Made by a program: the position numbers and the translations under genes
Part shown: positions 15,954 through 26,475 of the stretch, in pieces
How positions within the stretch are numbered: the first letter of the stretch is position 1
Layout of the letters: each line of letters starts with the position of its first letter
From: an uncultured Paracoccaceae bacterium
GTDB lineage: Bacteria; Pseudomonadota; Alphaproteobacteria; Rhodobacterales; Rhodobacteraceae
Assembly: GCA_947503775.1 (NCBI GenBank)
Contig: CANNFE010000002.1
Span: 62,001 to 126,000 of the forward strand
Reading direction: 5' to 3'
DNA: 64,000 bases
Notes under the pieces: model-generated
Told to the model about the DNA's origin: nothing
Seen by the model: only the letters and a program-made list of their open reading frames with translations
The model's database searches: none

Positions 15954-17879
15954 ATGGCTAAAGTAATCGGTATCGACCTTGGAACGACGAACTCCTGCGT
16001 TGCGATCATGGACGGCTCCCAGCCCCGCGTGATCGAGAATGCGGAAGGCGCCCGGACCACGCCGTCGATCGTCGCTTTCACCGATGAGGAACGCCTCGTC
16101 GGTCAACCTGCCAAGCGGCAGGCGGTCACCAACCCGGACAACACGATTTTTGGCGTGAAGCGCCTTGTCGGCCGCCGGTTCGACGATGCGGATCTGGCCA
16201 AGGACAAGAAGAACCTGCCGTTTAACGTGGTGAATGGCGGCAACGGAGATGCCTGGGTCGAAGCGAAGGGCGAGAAATACTCGCCGTCGCAGATCTCTGC
16301 CTTCATCCTCGGCAAGATGAAGGAAACCGCCGAGAGCTATCTTGGCGAGGAGGTGACGCAGGCCGTCATCACGGTTCCCGCCTATTTCAACGATGCCCAG
16401 CGTCAGGCAACCAAGGATGCCGGCAAGATCGCGGGCCTTGAAGTGCTGCGGATCATCAACGAGCCGACGGCCGCTGCGCTGGCCTACGGCCTTGATAAGA
16501 AAGAGACACAGACGATTGCCGTCTATGACCTTGGTGGCGGGACGTTCGACGTGACGATTCTTGAAATCGACGATGGCCTCTTTGAGGTGAAGTCCACCAA
16601 CGGGGACACGTTCCTGGGCGGTGAAGATTTCGACATGCGGATCGTCAATTACCTCGCCGGTGAGTTCAAGAAAGAGAACGGCGTCGATCTGACGAAGGAC
16701 AAGATGGCGCTTCAGCGGCTTAAGGAAGCTGCCGAGAAAGCGAAGATCGAACTGTCGAGCTCGTCCCAGACCGAGATCAACCAGCCGTTCATCTCGATGG
16801 ATCCCAATGGTGGCCAGCCGCTGCACCTCGTCGTCAAACTGACGCGGGCCAAGCTGGAGAGCCTTGTCGGCGATCTGATCAAGCAGTCGATCGCGCCGTG
16901 TAAGGCCGCGCTAAAGGATGCGGGTTTGTCTGTCGGCGATATCGACGAGGTCGTGCTGGTCGGTGGTATGACGCGGATGCCCAAGGTCATCGAGGAAGTG
17001 ACCAAGTTCTTCGGCAAGGAGCCGAACAAGGGTGTGAACCCGGACGAGGTCGTCGCAATGGGTGCCGCCATTCAGGCCGGTGTTCTGCAAGGCGACGTCA
17101 AGGATGTGGTTCTGCTTGACGTCACTCCGCTGTCGCTGGGGATCGAGACGCTGGGTGGCGTGTTCACCCGCCTGATCGACCGCAACACGACGATCCCGAC
17201 GAAGAAGTCGCAGATCTTCTCGACCGCCGAGGACAACCAGAACGCGGTGACGATCCGCGTCTTCCAGGGTGAACGTGAGATGGCATCGGACAACAAGATG
17301 CTGGGTCAGTTCAATCTAGAGGATATTCCCCCTGCCCCGCGCGGCATGCCGCAGATCGAGGTGACGTTCGATATCGACGCCAACGGCATCGTGTCGGTCG
17401 GCGCGAGCGACAAGGGCACCGGCAAGGAGCAGAAGATCACGATCCAGGCCTCTGGCGGATTGTCCGATGATGACATCGAACAAATGGTCAAGGACGCCGA
17501 AGAGAACGCGGAAGCCGACAAGGAACGCCGCGAGCTGGTCGAGGCGAAGAACCAGGCGGAGAGCCTTATTCATTCGACCGAAAAGTCGATGGAAGAGCAT
17601 TCCGACAAGGTCGATCCGACCACGATCGAGGCGATCGAACTGGCCATTGCTGCGCTCAAGGACGATCTGGAGACCGAGGATGCCGGCAAGATCAAGTCGG
17701 GCATCCAGAACGTGACTGAAAGCGCCATGAAGCTGGGCGAGGCCATCTACAAGTCGAGCCAGGAAGAGGCGGCTGGTGAGCAGCCCGCCCCCGAAGACGG
17801 GCCGGGCGGTGTGGATGACGACATCGTGGATGCCGATTTCGAAGATCTTGGCGACGACGAAAACAAGCGCGCGTCGTAA
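15954..17879 (+). CDS. dnaK: Molecular chaperone DnaK (Hsp70)
   Basis: A 641-residue Hsp70. The ATPase domain starts with [18 protein letters not shown] and contains the phosphate loop [15 protein letters not shown] near residue 195 and the [12 protein letters not shown] adenosine motif near 335. The interdomain linker [12 protein letters not shown] (about 385) leads to the substrate-binding beta domain and a helical lid. The C-terminus ends in an acidic tail ([16 protein letters not shown]) typical of DnaK. ATG 15954 was chosen over ATG 15948 because the GAGGG site at 15941-15945 is eight bases from the former and only two from the latter. DnaK works with DnaJ (next gene) and GrpE in ATP-driven folding in the cytoplasm. 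An 11-base-pair hairpin separates it from dnaJ. Confidence 0.98.
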   Translation: MAKVIGIDLGTTNSCVAIMDGSQPRVIENAEGARTTPSIVAFTDEERLVGQPAKRQAVTNPDNTIFGVKRLVGRRFDDADLAKDKKNLPFNVVNGGNGDAWVEAKGEKYSPSQISAFILGKMKETAESYLGEEVTQAVITVPAYFNDAQRQATKDAGKIAGLEVLRIINEPTAAALAYGLDKKETQTIAVYDLGGGTFDVTILEIDDGLFEVKSTNGDTFLGGEDFDMRIVNYLAGEFKKENGVDLTKDKMALQRLKEAAEKAKIELSSSSQTEINQPFISMDPNGGQPLHLVVKLTRAKLESLVGDLIKQSIAPCKAALKDAGLSVGDIDEVVLVGGMTRMPKVIEEVTKFFGKEPNKGVNPDEVVAMGAAIQAGVLQGDVKDVVLLDVTPLSLGIETLGGVFTRLIDRNTTIPTKKSQIFSTAEDNQNAVTIRVFQGEREMASDNKMLGQFNLEDIPPAPRGMPQIEVTFDIDANGIVSVGASDKGTGKEQKITIQASGGLSDDDIEQMVKDAEENAEADKERRELVEAKNQAESLIHSTEKSMEEHSDKVDPTTIEAIELAIAALKDDLETEDAGKIKSGIQNVTESAMKLGEAIYKSSQEEAAGEQPAPEDGPGGVDDDIVDADFEDLGDDENKRAS

Positions 17880-17896
17880 ACGCATAACCGCTTGAG

Positions 17897-17926
17897 AGGC
17901 CGGCCCGTCAGACCGGGCCGGCCTTT
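17897..17926 (+). terminator. Strong hairpin between dnaK and dnaJ
   Basis: AGGCCGGCCCG (17897-17907) is perfectly complementary to CGGGCCGGCCT (17914-17924), an 11-base-pair stem with a 6-base loop, followed by only a short T-run (TTT). It may terminate part of the transcripts, or stabilise the dnaK message 3' end, so that DnaK is made in excess of DnaJ. Confidence 0.65.
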
Positions 17927-17948
17927 GCGTTCCGAAAGGTAACGACCG

Positions 17949-19097
17949 ATGTCAAAGCAAGATTACTACGAAACGCTCGGGGTCTCGAAAGGCGCATCTG
18001 CCGACGAGATCAAGAAAGCCTATCGCCGGAAGGCGAAGGAGCTTCATCCCGACCGCAATTCCGACAACCCCAATGCCGAAGCCCAGTTCAAGGAGGCCAA
18101 CGAGGCCTACGAGGTTCTGAAGGACGCTGACAAGAAGGCGGCCTATGACCGCTTTGGCCATGCCGCTTTTGAAGGCGGTATGGGCGGCGCGCGGCAAGGC
18201 GCGGGTGGATTTCAGGGTCAGGGCGATTTCGCCTCGGCGTTCTCCGATGTGTTCGACGATCTCTTCGGCGATATCATGGGCGGCCAGCGCGGCGGCGGCG
18301 GACGGCGTGCGGCGCGTGGGTCCGATCTGCGGTATAACCTCAGAATTTCGCTCGAGGATGCCTATTCCGGGCTTCAGAAGACGATCAACGTCCCGACAGC
18401 GGTCAGCTGCAACGCGTGTAACGGCAACGGCGCCGAAGGCGATAGCGAGCCGACGACCTGCCCCACCTGTAACGGGATGGGCAAGGTGCGCGCGCAGCAG
18501 GGCTTTTTCACGGTCGAGCGGACCTGCCCGACCTGCAACGGTCTGGGCCAGACGATCAAGAACCCCTGCCGGGTCTGCAACGGCACGGGCCGGGTAGAGA
18601 AAGAGCGTGCACTGAATGTGAATATCCCCGCCGGTGTGGAGACGGGAACGCGGATCCGGCTGGCCGGAGAGGGCGAGGCTGGCGTTCGTGGCGGGCCGAC
18701 CGGCGATCTTTATATCTTTATCGAGGTTGCGGATCATTCGCTGTTCCAGCGAGATGCCAGCAATATTTATTGCCGTGTGCCCGTCTCGATGGCCGATGCC
18801 GCCTTGGGCGGGGATATCGAGGTGCCGACGATCGATGGCGGGCGCAGCCGGGTCAAGATTCCGAGCGGAAGTCAGTCGGGACGCCAGATGCGGCTTCGCA
18901 ACAAGGGTATGCCTGCGCTACGCGGCGGGGCGACCGGTGATATGTTCATCGAGCTGGCGGTTGAAACGCCAGTGAACCTGACCTCCAAGCAAAAGGAGCT
19001 GCTGAGGGAGTTCGACCGGTTGTCGGAAGACAACAATCCTGAAAGCTCGAGCTTCTTCAAGTCGGTGAAAAACTTCTGGGACTCGATGAAGGGCTAA
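17949..19097 (+). CDS. dnaJ: Co-chaperone DnaJ (Hsp40)
   Basis: A full-length type I DnaJ of 382 residues. The J domain (residues 5-70) carries the HPD motif in [11 protein letters not shown] (around 33). A glycine/phenylalanine-rich linker (about 78-125) follows. The zinc-binding region has four CxxCxGxG repeats: [24 protein letters not shown] and CRVCNGTG (about residues 157-220). The C-terminal substrate-binding domains complete the protein. DnaJ delivers unfolded clients to DnaK and stimulates its ATPase. It starts 69 bases after the dnaK stop, beyond the hairpin, with GAAAGG seven to eight bases before the ATG. Nothing is unusual. Confidence 0.98.
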   Translation: MSKQDYYETLGVSKGASADEIKKAYRRKAKELHPDRNSDNPNAEAQFKEANEAYEVLKDADKKAAYDRFGHAAFEGGMGGARQGAGGFQGQGDFASAFSDVFDDLFGDIMGGQRGGGGRRAARGSDLRYNLRISLEDAYSGLQKTINVPTAVSCNACNGNGAEGDSEPTTCPTCNGMGKVRAQQGFFTVERTCPTCNGLGQTIKNPCRVCNGTGRVEKERALNVNIPAGVETGTRIRLAGEGEAGVRGGPTGDLYIFIEVADHSLFQRDASNIYCRVPVSMADAALGGDIEVPTIDGGRSRVKIPSGSQSGRQMRLRNKGMPALRGGATGDMFIELAVETPVNLTSKQKELLREFDRLSEDNNPESSSFFKSVKNFWDSMKG

Positions 19098-19165
19098 GCG
19101 GTCCCGGGGCCGATGCTCTGGGTCCGTTAACTCTGTGCTAACCGTTCGGCTGGCAGGCTGGGCGG

Positions 19166-19921
19166 ATGAGACAGGGATCCTTTTTCGCCGAAGCGCAGCG
19201 CCCTCTTGTCGCACCGGACGAGGTGTCGGCGGTGGGGCCCAATGCGCAGCCCTCCTATCTTCGCGATCATCGCGCCCGGCTTAGGGAGCGGTTCATGAGC
19301 GGCGGTGCAGATGCCCTGCCTGACTACGAACTACTGGAGCTTGTGCTCTTTCGGGCGATTCCCCGGCAGGATGTCAAACCGCTGGCGCGGCGACTTTTGG
19401 AAGAGTTCGGCGACTATAATGCGGTGCTCACGGCGGCGCCGTCGCGGCTTGCCACGGTGTCCGGGATCGGGCCTGCGGTGATCACCGAACTGAAGATCGT
19501 GGAGGCGGCGGCGGCCCGTCTTGCGCGGGCGCGGGTGCGCGACCGGCATGTCGTCTCGAGTTGGGATGCGCTGCTCGACTATTGCCATACGGTGATGGCC
19601 CATCGCGATACCGAGCAGTTCCATATCCTCTTTCTGGATCGCAAGAATGTCCTCATCATGGACGAGGCGCAGGCGCGGGGAACCGTGGATCATGTGCCGG
19701 TCTATCCACGCGAGGTGGTCAAGCGCGCGCTCGAGCTGAACGCGTCGGCGCTGATCCTTGTCCACAACCATCCGTCCGGCGATCCGACGCCGTCAGAGGC
19801 CGATATCGCGGTGACGCGGCAGATCGAGGCAGCGTCGCAGACTCTTGGGATCGCCCTTCATGATCATCTGATCATCGGGCGATCATGCGAGTTGAGTTTT
19901 CGGTCGGAAGGCTTGCTTTAG
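19166..19921 (+). CDS. radC: RadC family JAB-domain protein
   Basis: A 251-residue protein. The N-terminal helix-hairpin-helix region includes LATVSGIGPAVITELKIVEA, and the C-terminal JAB/MPN metallo-domain has the zinc motif around HNHPSGDPTPSEAD (near residues 195-208). RadC was once linked to DNA repair, but the evidence for a repair role is weak and its biochemical function is unsettled. The fold suggests metal-dependent hydrolysis. The first 35 residues before SYLRDHRARLRERF are not conserved in character and the true start could be a little later. It is 68 bases downstream of dnaJ on the same strand and tail-to-tail with the next gene. Confidence 0.92.
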   Translation: MRQGSFFAEAQRPLVAPDEVSAVGPNAQPSYLRDHRARLRERFMSGGADALPDYELLELVLFRAIPRQDVKPLARRLLEEFGDYNAVLTAAPSRLATVSGIGPAVITELKIVEAAAARLARARVRDRHVVSSWDALLDYCHTVMAHRDTEQFHILFLDRKNVLIMDEAQARGTVDHVPVYPREVVKRALELNASALILVHNHPSGDPTPSEADIAVTRQIEAASQTLGIALHDHLIIGRSCELSFRSEGLL

Positions 19922-19924
19922 CGC

Positions 19925-20845
19925 CTAGAGGTCTGTGAGCATCTTCTTGAGGATCAGATTCTCACCGACAAAGTCGCAGTCAGGCATGGTGACGTTAAGC
20001 AAGCGACGCTCCAGCCCCTCGGTCCGGCCTGCTTCAAAGGCCTGTACGGCCATCGAGTGACCGCAATTGCGTTCGGTCACGCGCGCTTCGACAGTCAGGC
20101 GGACATCGCTTTGATCGGAAGAGAGTGTATAGACCTCGGCCTGATAGCCGGCGGATGTCGCCATATCGCCCAGACGTGTGATGAAGCCGCCGGTCCCATC
20201 CACGGCAGCGACGGCGCTGCGCGGTGCCTCGGCCCGGACGTGGCCGTCCTGCCAATAGCCAGCCCCGTTTTCCAGCGCATGAAGACCGACCTCGCTGCGA
20301 CCCTGCCATTGCAGAACGACGCGGTGGAACTGCGACACCTCTGGCACATGAGCGGTTGCCATTGCGCCCTCACCGCTTTCGAAGGCCGTGATGAAAAGCG
20401 CGTCCTCAGCCAGTGCGGGCACTTCAAGAGCAACACGGCCCTTGGTGTCTGTGATCGCGGAAAAGACCATACCCTGGTGATGGATCGTCAGCTCTGTCTC
20501 GGGGCGACAGGGAGCATCGACCGCAAGATAGACCAGGGCCGCTGCCTGAACTGTCGCGGTGGAGCGGATTGCGCAATCCCGACCGATCGACATCTCTGTT
20601 CCGTCAAGCTGCGTGGAATAGGCGGCGACCACGGCGTGGCGGTCCATTTCAGTGCTACCGGTGACATTGACACCGTTCACGGAAGCGACCTGTGCCACAC
20701 TGGCCTGATCTATGGACGCCCAGAGCGCGCTTTCATCAGCATTGTATTGAGAGCCAGCAATACTCTCGTTCTGCATGACGAAACCGATTCCCGCGGCGAC
20801 ACCGAACGTTCCCAAAACGGTGTATACCTGTCTTAACCGAACCAT
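19925..20845 (-). CDS. Exported or membrane-anchored protein of unknown function
   Basis: A 306-residue protein that I do not recognise as a characterised family. An N-terminal hydrophobic stretch (VYTVLGTFGVAAGIGFVM, residues 7-24) preceded by arginines suggests a signal anchor or uncleaved signal peptide. The remainder is soluble and beta-rich in appearance, with four cysteines (positions about 91, 112, 263 and 290) that could form disulfides in the periplasm. It lies just downstream of secA on the same strand, 101 bases away, and relatives in such a position are sometimes labelled translocase from the neighbour; nothing in the sequence shows a translocase. Its base composition is somewhat lower in G+C than its surroundings. 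The gene itself is credible because a continuous frame, an export signal and a secA-linked position agree. Confidence 0.7.
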   Translation of the reverse strand: MVRLRQVYTVLGTFGVAAGIGFVMQNESIAGSQYNADESALWASIDQASVAQVASVNGVNVTGSTEMDRHAVVAAYSTQLDGTEMSIGRDCAIRSTATVQAAALVYLAVDAPCRPETELTIHHQGMVFSAITDTKGRVALEVPALAEDALFITAFESGEGAMATAHVPEVSQFHRVVLQWQGRSEVGLHALENGAGYWQDGHVRAEAPRSAVAAVDGTGGFITRLGDMATSAGYQAEVYTLSSDQSDVRLTVEARVTERNCGHSMAVQAFEAGRTEGLERRLLNVTMPDCDFVGENLILKKMLTDL

Positions 20846-20946
20846 AACTCAGACATCTCCCCCGCCACGGCCCGATCACACTGACGGACCAAACTGGCAG
20901 CCTGTAGGCTTGCTTGTGGAAGATTTCTGTTAGGAATGCGGCGGAT

Positions 20947-23655
20947 TTACGCCAATCGGCCGTGGCAGTGCTTAAACTTCTTGCCAGATCCACACGGGCA
21001 TGGATCATTTCGTCCCGGCTTTCCCCAAGTAGACGGATCTTCCTCGTTGAAGCCTTCTAGAGCGAGCTCTGGATTCGGCCTAGGCAATTCCGCCAGATCC
21101 GAGGCAGCTGCCGCAGCGTCACTAGCCTGCCGTTGCCGTTCTGCAAGATCGGCGATGAGGCGGTCCTGCTCTTCTTTCGACATCGGCCGGATCCGACCCA
21201 GCTTTTGCGTCACCTCGGAGCGTAGGCTGTCGAGCATGATCTCGAAAAGCTGGAAGCTTTCGTTCTTGTATTCGTTGAGGGGATCGCGCTGCGCATAGCC
21301 GCGAAAACCGATCACAGACCTCAGATGCTCCAGCGTCAGCAGATGCTCCTGCCACTTGTTTCCGATCGTCTCGAGCAGGAGCTGCTTTTCGATCGTGCGC
21401 ATCGTCTCGGGGCCGAACGCCTCTGCCTTCTCGGCCATGAACTCGTCCGATGCGGTCTCGAGCCGTTCGCGAATGTCGGTGTCATCAACGCCCTCTTCGT
21501 CGGCCCATTCCGCGACGGGCACATCGAGGCCGAGGGTCTCGCGTACTTGCGCTTGCAGGCCTTCGACGTCCCATTGATCCGCGTAGGAGCGCGGCGGCAT
21601 ATGCTCTGTCACCAGATCGTCGATCACCTGATGTCGCATGTCGGCGATGATCTCGTTCAGATCCTCGGCTTCCATGATTTCGCGGCGCTGGCCGAAGATG
21701 ACCTTGCGCTGGTCGTTCATGACGTCGTCGAACTTGAGAAGTTGCTTGCGGATGTCAAAGTTGCGGCCTTCGACCTTGGCCTGCGCCTTCTCGAGGCTTT
21801 TGTTCACCCATGGATGAACGATGGCCTCGCCTTCCTGCATGCCGAGGGTCGAGAGCACCTTGTCGAGCCGTTCGGAGCCGAAGATCCGCATCAGATCATC
21901 CTCGAGACTGAGGAAGAATGAGGATTGACCGGGATCACCCTGACGGCCTGAACGGCCGCGGAGCTGGTTGTCGATCCGGCGGCTCTCGTGGCGTTCGGTG
22001 GCTAGGACAAAAAGCCCGCCCGCCGCGAGGACCTTTTGCTTCTCGTCGGCATGTTCGGCTTCGATCCGGGAGCGAATCTCTTCGGGATCCGCCTCGGGAT
22101 TGGCGGTGAGCGCCTCGAGCACCTTCATCTCGACATTGCCGCCAAGCTGGATGTCCGTTCCACGACCGGCCATGTTCGTTGCAATGGTCACGGCACCAAG
22201 CTTGCCTGCATCGGCAATGATCTCGGCCTCTTTTTCATGCTGGCGGGCGTTGAGGACGTTGTGCGGAATACCGGCAGCCTTAAGCAGGCCGGAGAGGAAT
22301 TCGGATTTCTCGATGGAGGTCGTACCGACGAGGATCGGCTGTCCTGTCTCGTGGGCGGCCTGAATTTCCCCGATGATGCCGTCGTATTTTTCCTTGGTCG
22401 TGCGATAGACCGCATCATCCTTGTCGATGCGGGCGACGTCCCGATTGGTCGGGATCTCGACCACGCCCAGACCGTAGATCTCGGCGAATTCCTCGGCCTC
22501 GGTGAGGGCCGTTCCCGTCATCCCAGCCAGCTTGTCGTAAAGGCGGAAATAGTTCTGAAACGTCACGGACGCGAGCGTGACGTTTTCCGGCTGGATCGGA
22601 ACGCCTTCCTTGGCTTCGATTGCCTGATGGAGGCCGTTCGAGAGGCGGCGACCGGACATCATGCGGCCCGTGAATTCGTCGATCAGGACCACCTTGTCGT
22701 CTCGGACGATGTAGTCCTTGTCGCGTATCAGAAGCTTATGCGCGCGCAGGCCCTGATTGACATGGTGGACGATCGTCGTGCTTTCGGGATCGTACATCGT
22801 CTGACCGTCAGGAAGGACCCCCTGGCGCGACAGCTCGTCCTCGAGAAATTCATTGCCCTCGTCCGTGAGGCTGATGCCCTGGTTCTTTTCATCGATCTCG
22901 AAATGTTCATCTTCGAGCGACGGGATGACCTTGTCGATGGTGATATAGAGCTCGCTGCGATCCTCGGCCGGGCCCGAGATGATGAGCGGCGTTCGCGCCT
23001 CGTCTATCAGGATCGAGTCGACCTCGTCGATGATCGCATAGTTGTGGCCGCGCTGGTGCATCTGCGACAGCTCTGCCTTGCGGTTGTCGCGCAGGTAGTC
23101 GAAGCCCAGTTCGTTGTTGGTCGCATAGGTGATGTCGGCCTGATAGGCGGCGCGCTTTTCGTCTTCGCTGCCATCGGAGAGAAGCGAGGCGCAGGTCAGA
23201 CCGAGGGCATTGTAAACCTTGCCCATCCATTCGGAGTCGCGTTTGGCCAGATAGTCGTTCACCGTGACGATATGCACGCCTTTGCCGGTCAGGGCGTTCA
23301 GGTAAGCGGGAAAGGTTGCAACGAGCGTTTTTCCCTCGCCCGTGCGCATCTCGGCGATATTCCCCTGATGCAGAAAGATTCCGCCCATGAGCTGCACATC
23401 GAACGCGCGAAGCCCGAGAGCGCGCCGTGCGCCTTCCCGGCAATTGGCGAAGGCCTCGACCAGCAGATCGTCAAGGCTTTCGCCCTTCATCGCCCGCTGT
23501 GCAAGCTCTTCGGTCTTGTCTTTCAGGCCTTCGTCGCTCAGCGCCTCGAACTGCGGCTCCAGCGCGTTGATCTTTTCGATGATAGGGCGGGTGGCCCGGA
23601 TCTTGCGGTCGTTTGGCGATCCAAAGACCTTCTTCGCAATCGTTCCGATACCCAA
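20947..23655 (-). CDS. secA: Preprotein translocase ATPase SecA
   Basis: About 902 residues with all SecA landmarks: Walker [11 protein letters not shown] (near residue 105), the DEAD-box-like [12 protein letters not shown] (near 210), the arginine-finger region [13 protein letters not shown] (near 495), [10 protein letters not shown], and the C-terminal zinc motif [14 protein letters not shown] for SecB binding. It drives export of unfolded preproteins through SecYEG. Start choice: homologues begin near [22 protein letters not shown] at 23655 sits there with GGAG eight bases upstream, whereas the ATG at 23682 has no purine-rich site, so I prefer TTG; the ATG form adds nine residues. It is divergent from the parvulin gene, a usual arrangement in this group. 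Confidence 0.96.
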   Translation of the reverse strand: MGIGTIAKKVFGSPNDRKIRATRPIIEKINALEPQFEALSDEGLKDKTEELAQRAMKGESLDDLLVEAFANCREGARRALGLRAFDVQLMGGIFLHQGNIAEMRTGEGKTLVATFPAYLNALTGKGVHIVTVNDYLAKRDSEWMGKVYNALGLTCASLLSDGSEDEKRAAYQADITYATNNELGFDYLRDNRKAELSQMHQRGHNYAIIDEVDSILIDEARTPLIISGPAEDRSELYITIDKVIPSLEDEHFEIDEKNQGISLTDEGNEFLEDELSRQGVLPDGQTMYDPESTTIVHHVNQGLRAHKLLIRDKDYIVRDDKVVLIDEFTGRMMSGRRLSNGLHQAIEAKEGVPIQPENVTLASVTFQNYFRLYDKLAGMTGTALTEAEEFAEIYGLGVVEIPTNRDVARIDKDDAVYRTTKEKYDGIIGEIQAAHETGQPILVGTTSIEKSEFLSGLLKAAGIPHNVLNARQHEKEAEIIADAGKLGAVTIATNMAGRGTDIQLGGNVEMKVLEALTANPEADPEEIRSRIEAEHADEKQKVLAAGGLFVLATERHESRRIDNQLRGRSGRQGDPGQSSFFLSLEDDLMRIFGSERLDKVLSTLGMQEGEAIVHPWVNKSLEKAQAKVEGRNFDIRKQLLKFDDVMNDQRKVIFGQRREIMEAEDLNEIIADMRHQVIDDLVTEHMPPRSYADQWDVEGLQAQVRETLGLDVPVAEWADEEGVDDTDIRERLETASDEFMAEKAEAFGPETMRTIEKQLLLETIGNKWQEHLLTLEHLRSVIGFRGYAQRDPLNEYKNESFQLFEIMLDSLRSEVTQKLGRIRPMSKEEQDRLIADLAERQRQASDAAAAASDLAELPRPNPELALEGFNEEDPSTWGKPGRNDPCPCGSGKKFKHCHGRLA

Positions 23656-23861
23656 TATCTCGTCTCCGCTATTCGCGATCATGTCAAACTGTGGGGAGGT
23701 CGCTTGCCCGTCCTGGCTCTGTCGCCTAGATCAAAGGCCAAGACTGGCCCGCCGAGGGCCTCTGAGGCGATGTAAGGGTCGCCTGCACCACTGTCAACGT
23801 CGGCCGCGGGCCGGTGCAATCATAACGTCGCGACGACTGTTCGCCCATCAAAGGACCTCTC

Positions 23862-24746
23862 ATGATCCGTTCCTCTTCCCTTCTTGCCAGCGCGGCGCTG
23901 GCCCTGTCTTTCGCGACCGCCTCTTCCGCTCAGGAGGCTGCGCCAGAGACGACCGAGACACCGGCGACATCGAATGCAACCGCCGATACGGTTGTTGCGA
24001 CAGTGAACGGGACTGACATCACGTTGGGGCATATGATCATCACGCGCGCGCAGCTTCCGGGACAGTATCAGCAGCTTCCGCCGGATGTTCTTTTTGAAGG
24101 TATCCTGGATCAGCTGATCCAGCAGACGCTTCTGGCCGACACGCTTGAAGACGATCCGCGCAGGGTCGAGCTGGCGATGGAAAATGAGACCCGTTCGCTT
24201 CGCGCAGGCGAGGTGATTACCAGCCTGACCGAGACCGCGATTACCGATGAGACGGTTCAGGACGCCTATGACGCGCGCTTTGCCGAGGCAGAGCCGGTCA
24301 CGGAATACAACGCGTCCCACATCCTTGTGGAGACCGAGGAACAGGCCGCCGATCTCGCGACCCGCCTGAATGATGGCGCCGATTTTGCAGAGCTGGCCAT
24401 GGCGGAATCGACCGGTCCGTCGGGGCCGAGCGGAGGAGAGCTTGGCTGGTTCGGACCCGGGATGATGGTCGCGCCGTTCGAAGAGGCCGTCGTCGATATG
24501 GAGGTCGATCAGATCTCGGAGCCTGTCGAGACGCAATTCGGATGGCATGTCATCAAGCTGAACGAGACGCGCTTGCAGGAAGCCCCGCCGCTTGAGCAGC
24601 TTCGTCCCGAGATCGAAGGCGAGCTTCAGCAGCAGGCAATCGAGGATCGCGTGGCCGAACTGACCGAAGGCGCCGAGATAGTACGCCCGGAGGATCAGGA
24701 GCTTGACCCGGCGCTGTTGTCGGATCTCACCCTGCTCAATCCTTGA
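23862..24746 (+). CDS. Periplasmic parvulin-type peptidyl-prolyl isomerase
   Basis: A 294-residue protein with a clear signal peptide (IRSSSLLASAALALSFATA, cleavage after SSA near residue 23) and AAGGA seven bases before the ATG. The parvulin domain covers about residues 145-240, starting at EYNASHILVETEEQA and including GELGWFGPGMMVAPFEEAV and the closing FGWHVIKLNETR. The flanking parts are helical, as in SurA and PrsA chaperones. It should catalyse proline cis-trans isomerisation and assist folding of secreted proteins in the periplasm. It is placed next to secA, divergently, and one base before argJ, so it likely heads a parvulin-argJ-mutT operon. The link to argJ is positional only. Confidence 0.93.
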   Translation: MIRSSSLLASAALALSFATASSAQEAAPETTETPATSNATADTVVATVNGTDITLGHMIITRAQLPGQYQQLPPDVLFEGILDQLIQQTLLADTLEDDPRRVELAMENETRSLRAGEVITSLTETAITDETVQDAYDARFAEAEPVTEYNASHILVETEEQAADLATRLNDGADFAELAMAESTGPSGPSGGELGWFGPGMMVAPFEEAVVDMEVDQISEPVETQFGWHVIKLNETRLQEAPPLEQLRPEIEGELQQQAIEDRVAELTEGAEIVRPEDQELDPALLSDLTLLNP

Positions 24747-24747
24747 G

Positions 24748-25962
24748 ATGAAACGATCTCCGCTCGCTCCGGATGCGTTTCCGGAGATGCCTGCCCTGCC
24801 GGGCGTGCGCTTTGCGACGGCATCGACGGGAACACGCTATAAGGGTCGGGACGATCTGATGCTGGCCGTCCTGCCGGACGGGACCGCTGTCGCGGGGGTT
24901 TTTACGCAGTCGTCCACACGGGCCGCGCCCGTTCTGGATTGCGAGACCAAGATCTCGGGGCCTTCGCATGGACCGGCGGCCTTTCTCGTGAATGCAGGCA
25001 ATGCGAATGCCTTCACCGGACGGAACGGGCAAATGGCGGTGGAGGCCATTGTCTCGCATGTCTCAGAGGTGGCAGGTGTGCCTGACGGTCGCGTCTTTTC
25101 CGCCTCGACCGGCGTGATCGGGGAAGCGCTGGATCATACGGCGATCACGGGGCATCTGAAAGATCTGGTGGATCATCTGGGCGAGGATCATGTCGAGGCC
25201 GCCGCAGGCGCGATTATGACGACGGACACCTTTCCAAAGGGAGCCACCCGGCAGGTTACGATTGGCGATCGGACCGTGACAATAACGGGAATCGCAAAAG
25301 GGTCAGGTATGATCGCGCCGGATATGGCGACGATGCTGGTCTTTCTTTTCACCGATGCAAAGATCGCGAGGCCGGATCTGCAGAACCTGGTCTCGGCGCT
25401 GAACCAGCGGACGTTCAACTGCATCACCGTCGATGGCGATACTTCTACGTCCGACACGCTGCTGGTCGCGGCGACGGGGACGTCGGATGTCGATGTGACG
25501 GATAGTGTCGGGTTCTCATCGGCCTTGCATGATGTGATGCTGGATCTCGCCCATCAGGTTGTTCGGGATGGCGAAGGCGCGACGAAATTCGTCGAGATCG
25601 CCGTTACCGGAGCCCATTCGGATGCGGATGCCCGGCAGGTCGGGCTTTCGGTGGCGAATTCGCCCTTGGTGAAGACAGCGATTGCGGGCGAGGATCCCAA
25701 TTGGGGCCGGATCGTGATGGCAGTGGGCAAATCAGGCGCCTTGGCGGACCGCGACCGGTTGTCGATCACGTTCGGTGATGTGCGTGTTGCGCGCGATGGC
25801 TGGGTCGCACCGGAGTATCGCGAGGAGGACGGCGTTGCCCAGATGAAGAAATCCGAGATCCGGATAGGCGTCGATCTGGGTTTGGGCGGCGGGAACGCGA
25901 CGGTCTGGACCTGCGATTTGACCCATGACTACATCCGGATCAATGCGGATTACCGATCATGA
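24748..25962 (+). CDS. argJ: Bifunctional glutamate N-acetyltransferase / amino-acid acetyltransferase ArgJ
   Basis: A 404-residue ArgJ, the normal length. The autocleavage site lies in KGSGMIAPDMATMLVFLFTD (around residues 180-199); the threonine of MATML becomes the nucleophile of the beta chain. Other markers are VNAGNANAFTG near residue 78 and GEDPNWGRIVMAVGKSG near 315. ArgJ recycles the acetyl group from N-acetylornithine to glutamate and, in some bacteria, also makes N-acetylglutamate from acetyl-CoA; which form this is cannot be seen. ATG 24748 begins one base after the stop of the parvulin gene. The end overlaps the start of mutT (ATGA). Cytoplasmic, arginine biosynthesis; argG lies 27 kb away in the same window. 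Confidence 0.97.
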   Translation: MKRSPLAPDAFPEMPALPGVRFATASTGTRYKGRDDLMLAVLPDGTAVAGVFTQSSTRAAPVLDCETKISGPSHGPAAFLVNAGNANAFTGRNGQMAVEAIVSHVSEVAGVPDGRVFSASTGVIGEALDHTAITGHLKDLVDHLGEDHVEAAAGAIMTTDTFPKGATRQVTIGDRTVTITGIAKGSGMIAPDMATMLVFLFTDAKIARPDLQNLVSALNQRTFNCITVDGDTSTSDTLLVAATGTSDVDVTDSVGFSSALHDVMLDLAHQVVRDGEGATKFVEIAVTGAHSDADARQVGLSVANSPLVKTAIAGEDPNWGRIVMAVGKSGALADRDRLSITFGDVRVARDGWVAPEYREEDGVAQMKKSEIRIGVDLGLGGGNATVWTCDLTHDYIRINADYRS

Positions 25963-26357
25963 AGGTCGTGCTAGTGTCCGCCGTCGCGCTGATCGACGTG
26001 GATGGCAGGGTTCTTTTGGCCCAGCGCCCCGACGGCAAGGATATGGCGGGTTTGTGGGAATTTCCCGGCGGCAAAGTCGAGGCGGGCGAAAGCCCCGAGG
26101 CCGCATTGATTCGCGAACTTCAGGAAGAACTCGGTATCGACACCTGGAAAAGCTGCCTGGCCCCGCTCACATTCGCGAGCCATTCCTATGAGAGCTTCCA
26201 TCTCTTGATGCCGCTCTTTGCCTGCCGAAAGTGGCAGGGCACCCCCAGATCGGTCGAAAACCAGAGGCTGAAATGGGCACATGCCTCGGAACTAAGCAAT
26301 TTTCCGATGCCGCCAGCGGATATCCCTCTGATTCCCATTCTCCGAGACTGGCTTTGA
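25959..26357 (+). CDS. mutT: 8-oxo-dGTP diphosphatase MutT
   Basis: A 132-residue Nudix hydrolase. The Nudix box runs from the G of GGKVEAGESPEAALIRELQE through EELGI (about residues 37-59), and WEFPGGK directly before it is typical of MutT. The C-terminal RLKWAHASELSNFPMPPAD fits MutT proteins that recognise 8-oxoguanine. It removes oxidised dGTP from the nucleotide pool and so prevents A-to-C mutations. The ATG overlaps the argJ stop. It closes the parvulin-argJ-mutT unit; no hairpin terminator is apparent, but the following 120 bases are strikingly A+T-rich. Confidence 0.93.
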   Translation: MKVVLVSAVALIDVDGRVLLAQRPDGKDMAGLWEFPGGKVEAGESPEAALIRELQEELGIDTWKSCLAPLTFASHSYESFHLLMPLFACRKWQGTPRSVENQRLKWAHASELSNFPMPPADIPLIPILRDWL

Positions 26358-26367
26358 CGACACAATA

Positions 26368-26397
26368 TTGCGTAAAATTGTAGCAACCATGTAATTT
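26368..26397 (+). promoter_or_regulatory. Candidate promoter in A+T-rich spacer
   Basis: TTGCGT (26368-26373) and TAATTT (26392-26397) are 18 bases apart, within the A+T-rich spacer 26358-26475 and about 80 bases upstream of the 43-residue protein. The local composition, unlike all surroundings, supports a strong promoter here. Other hexamer pairs in the spacer are possible. Confidence 0.3.
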
Positions 26398-26475
26398 TTT
26401 TGTATTTTTTGTGGTCATCAGTCGTTTCTTAACTATTCTCGTCATATCACTGTCAAAACGGGGAGAGGATTTGAC

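Noticed and set aside
19925-20845. Annotation of this gene as a translocase
   Set aside because: Nothing in the sequence supports transport; the name would derive only from the neighbouring secA.
22036-23775. A 579-codon open frame on the plus strand opposite secA
   Set aside because: SecA motifs on the minus strand are complete; the opposite frame has no recognisable features.
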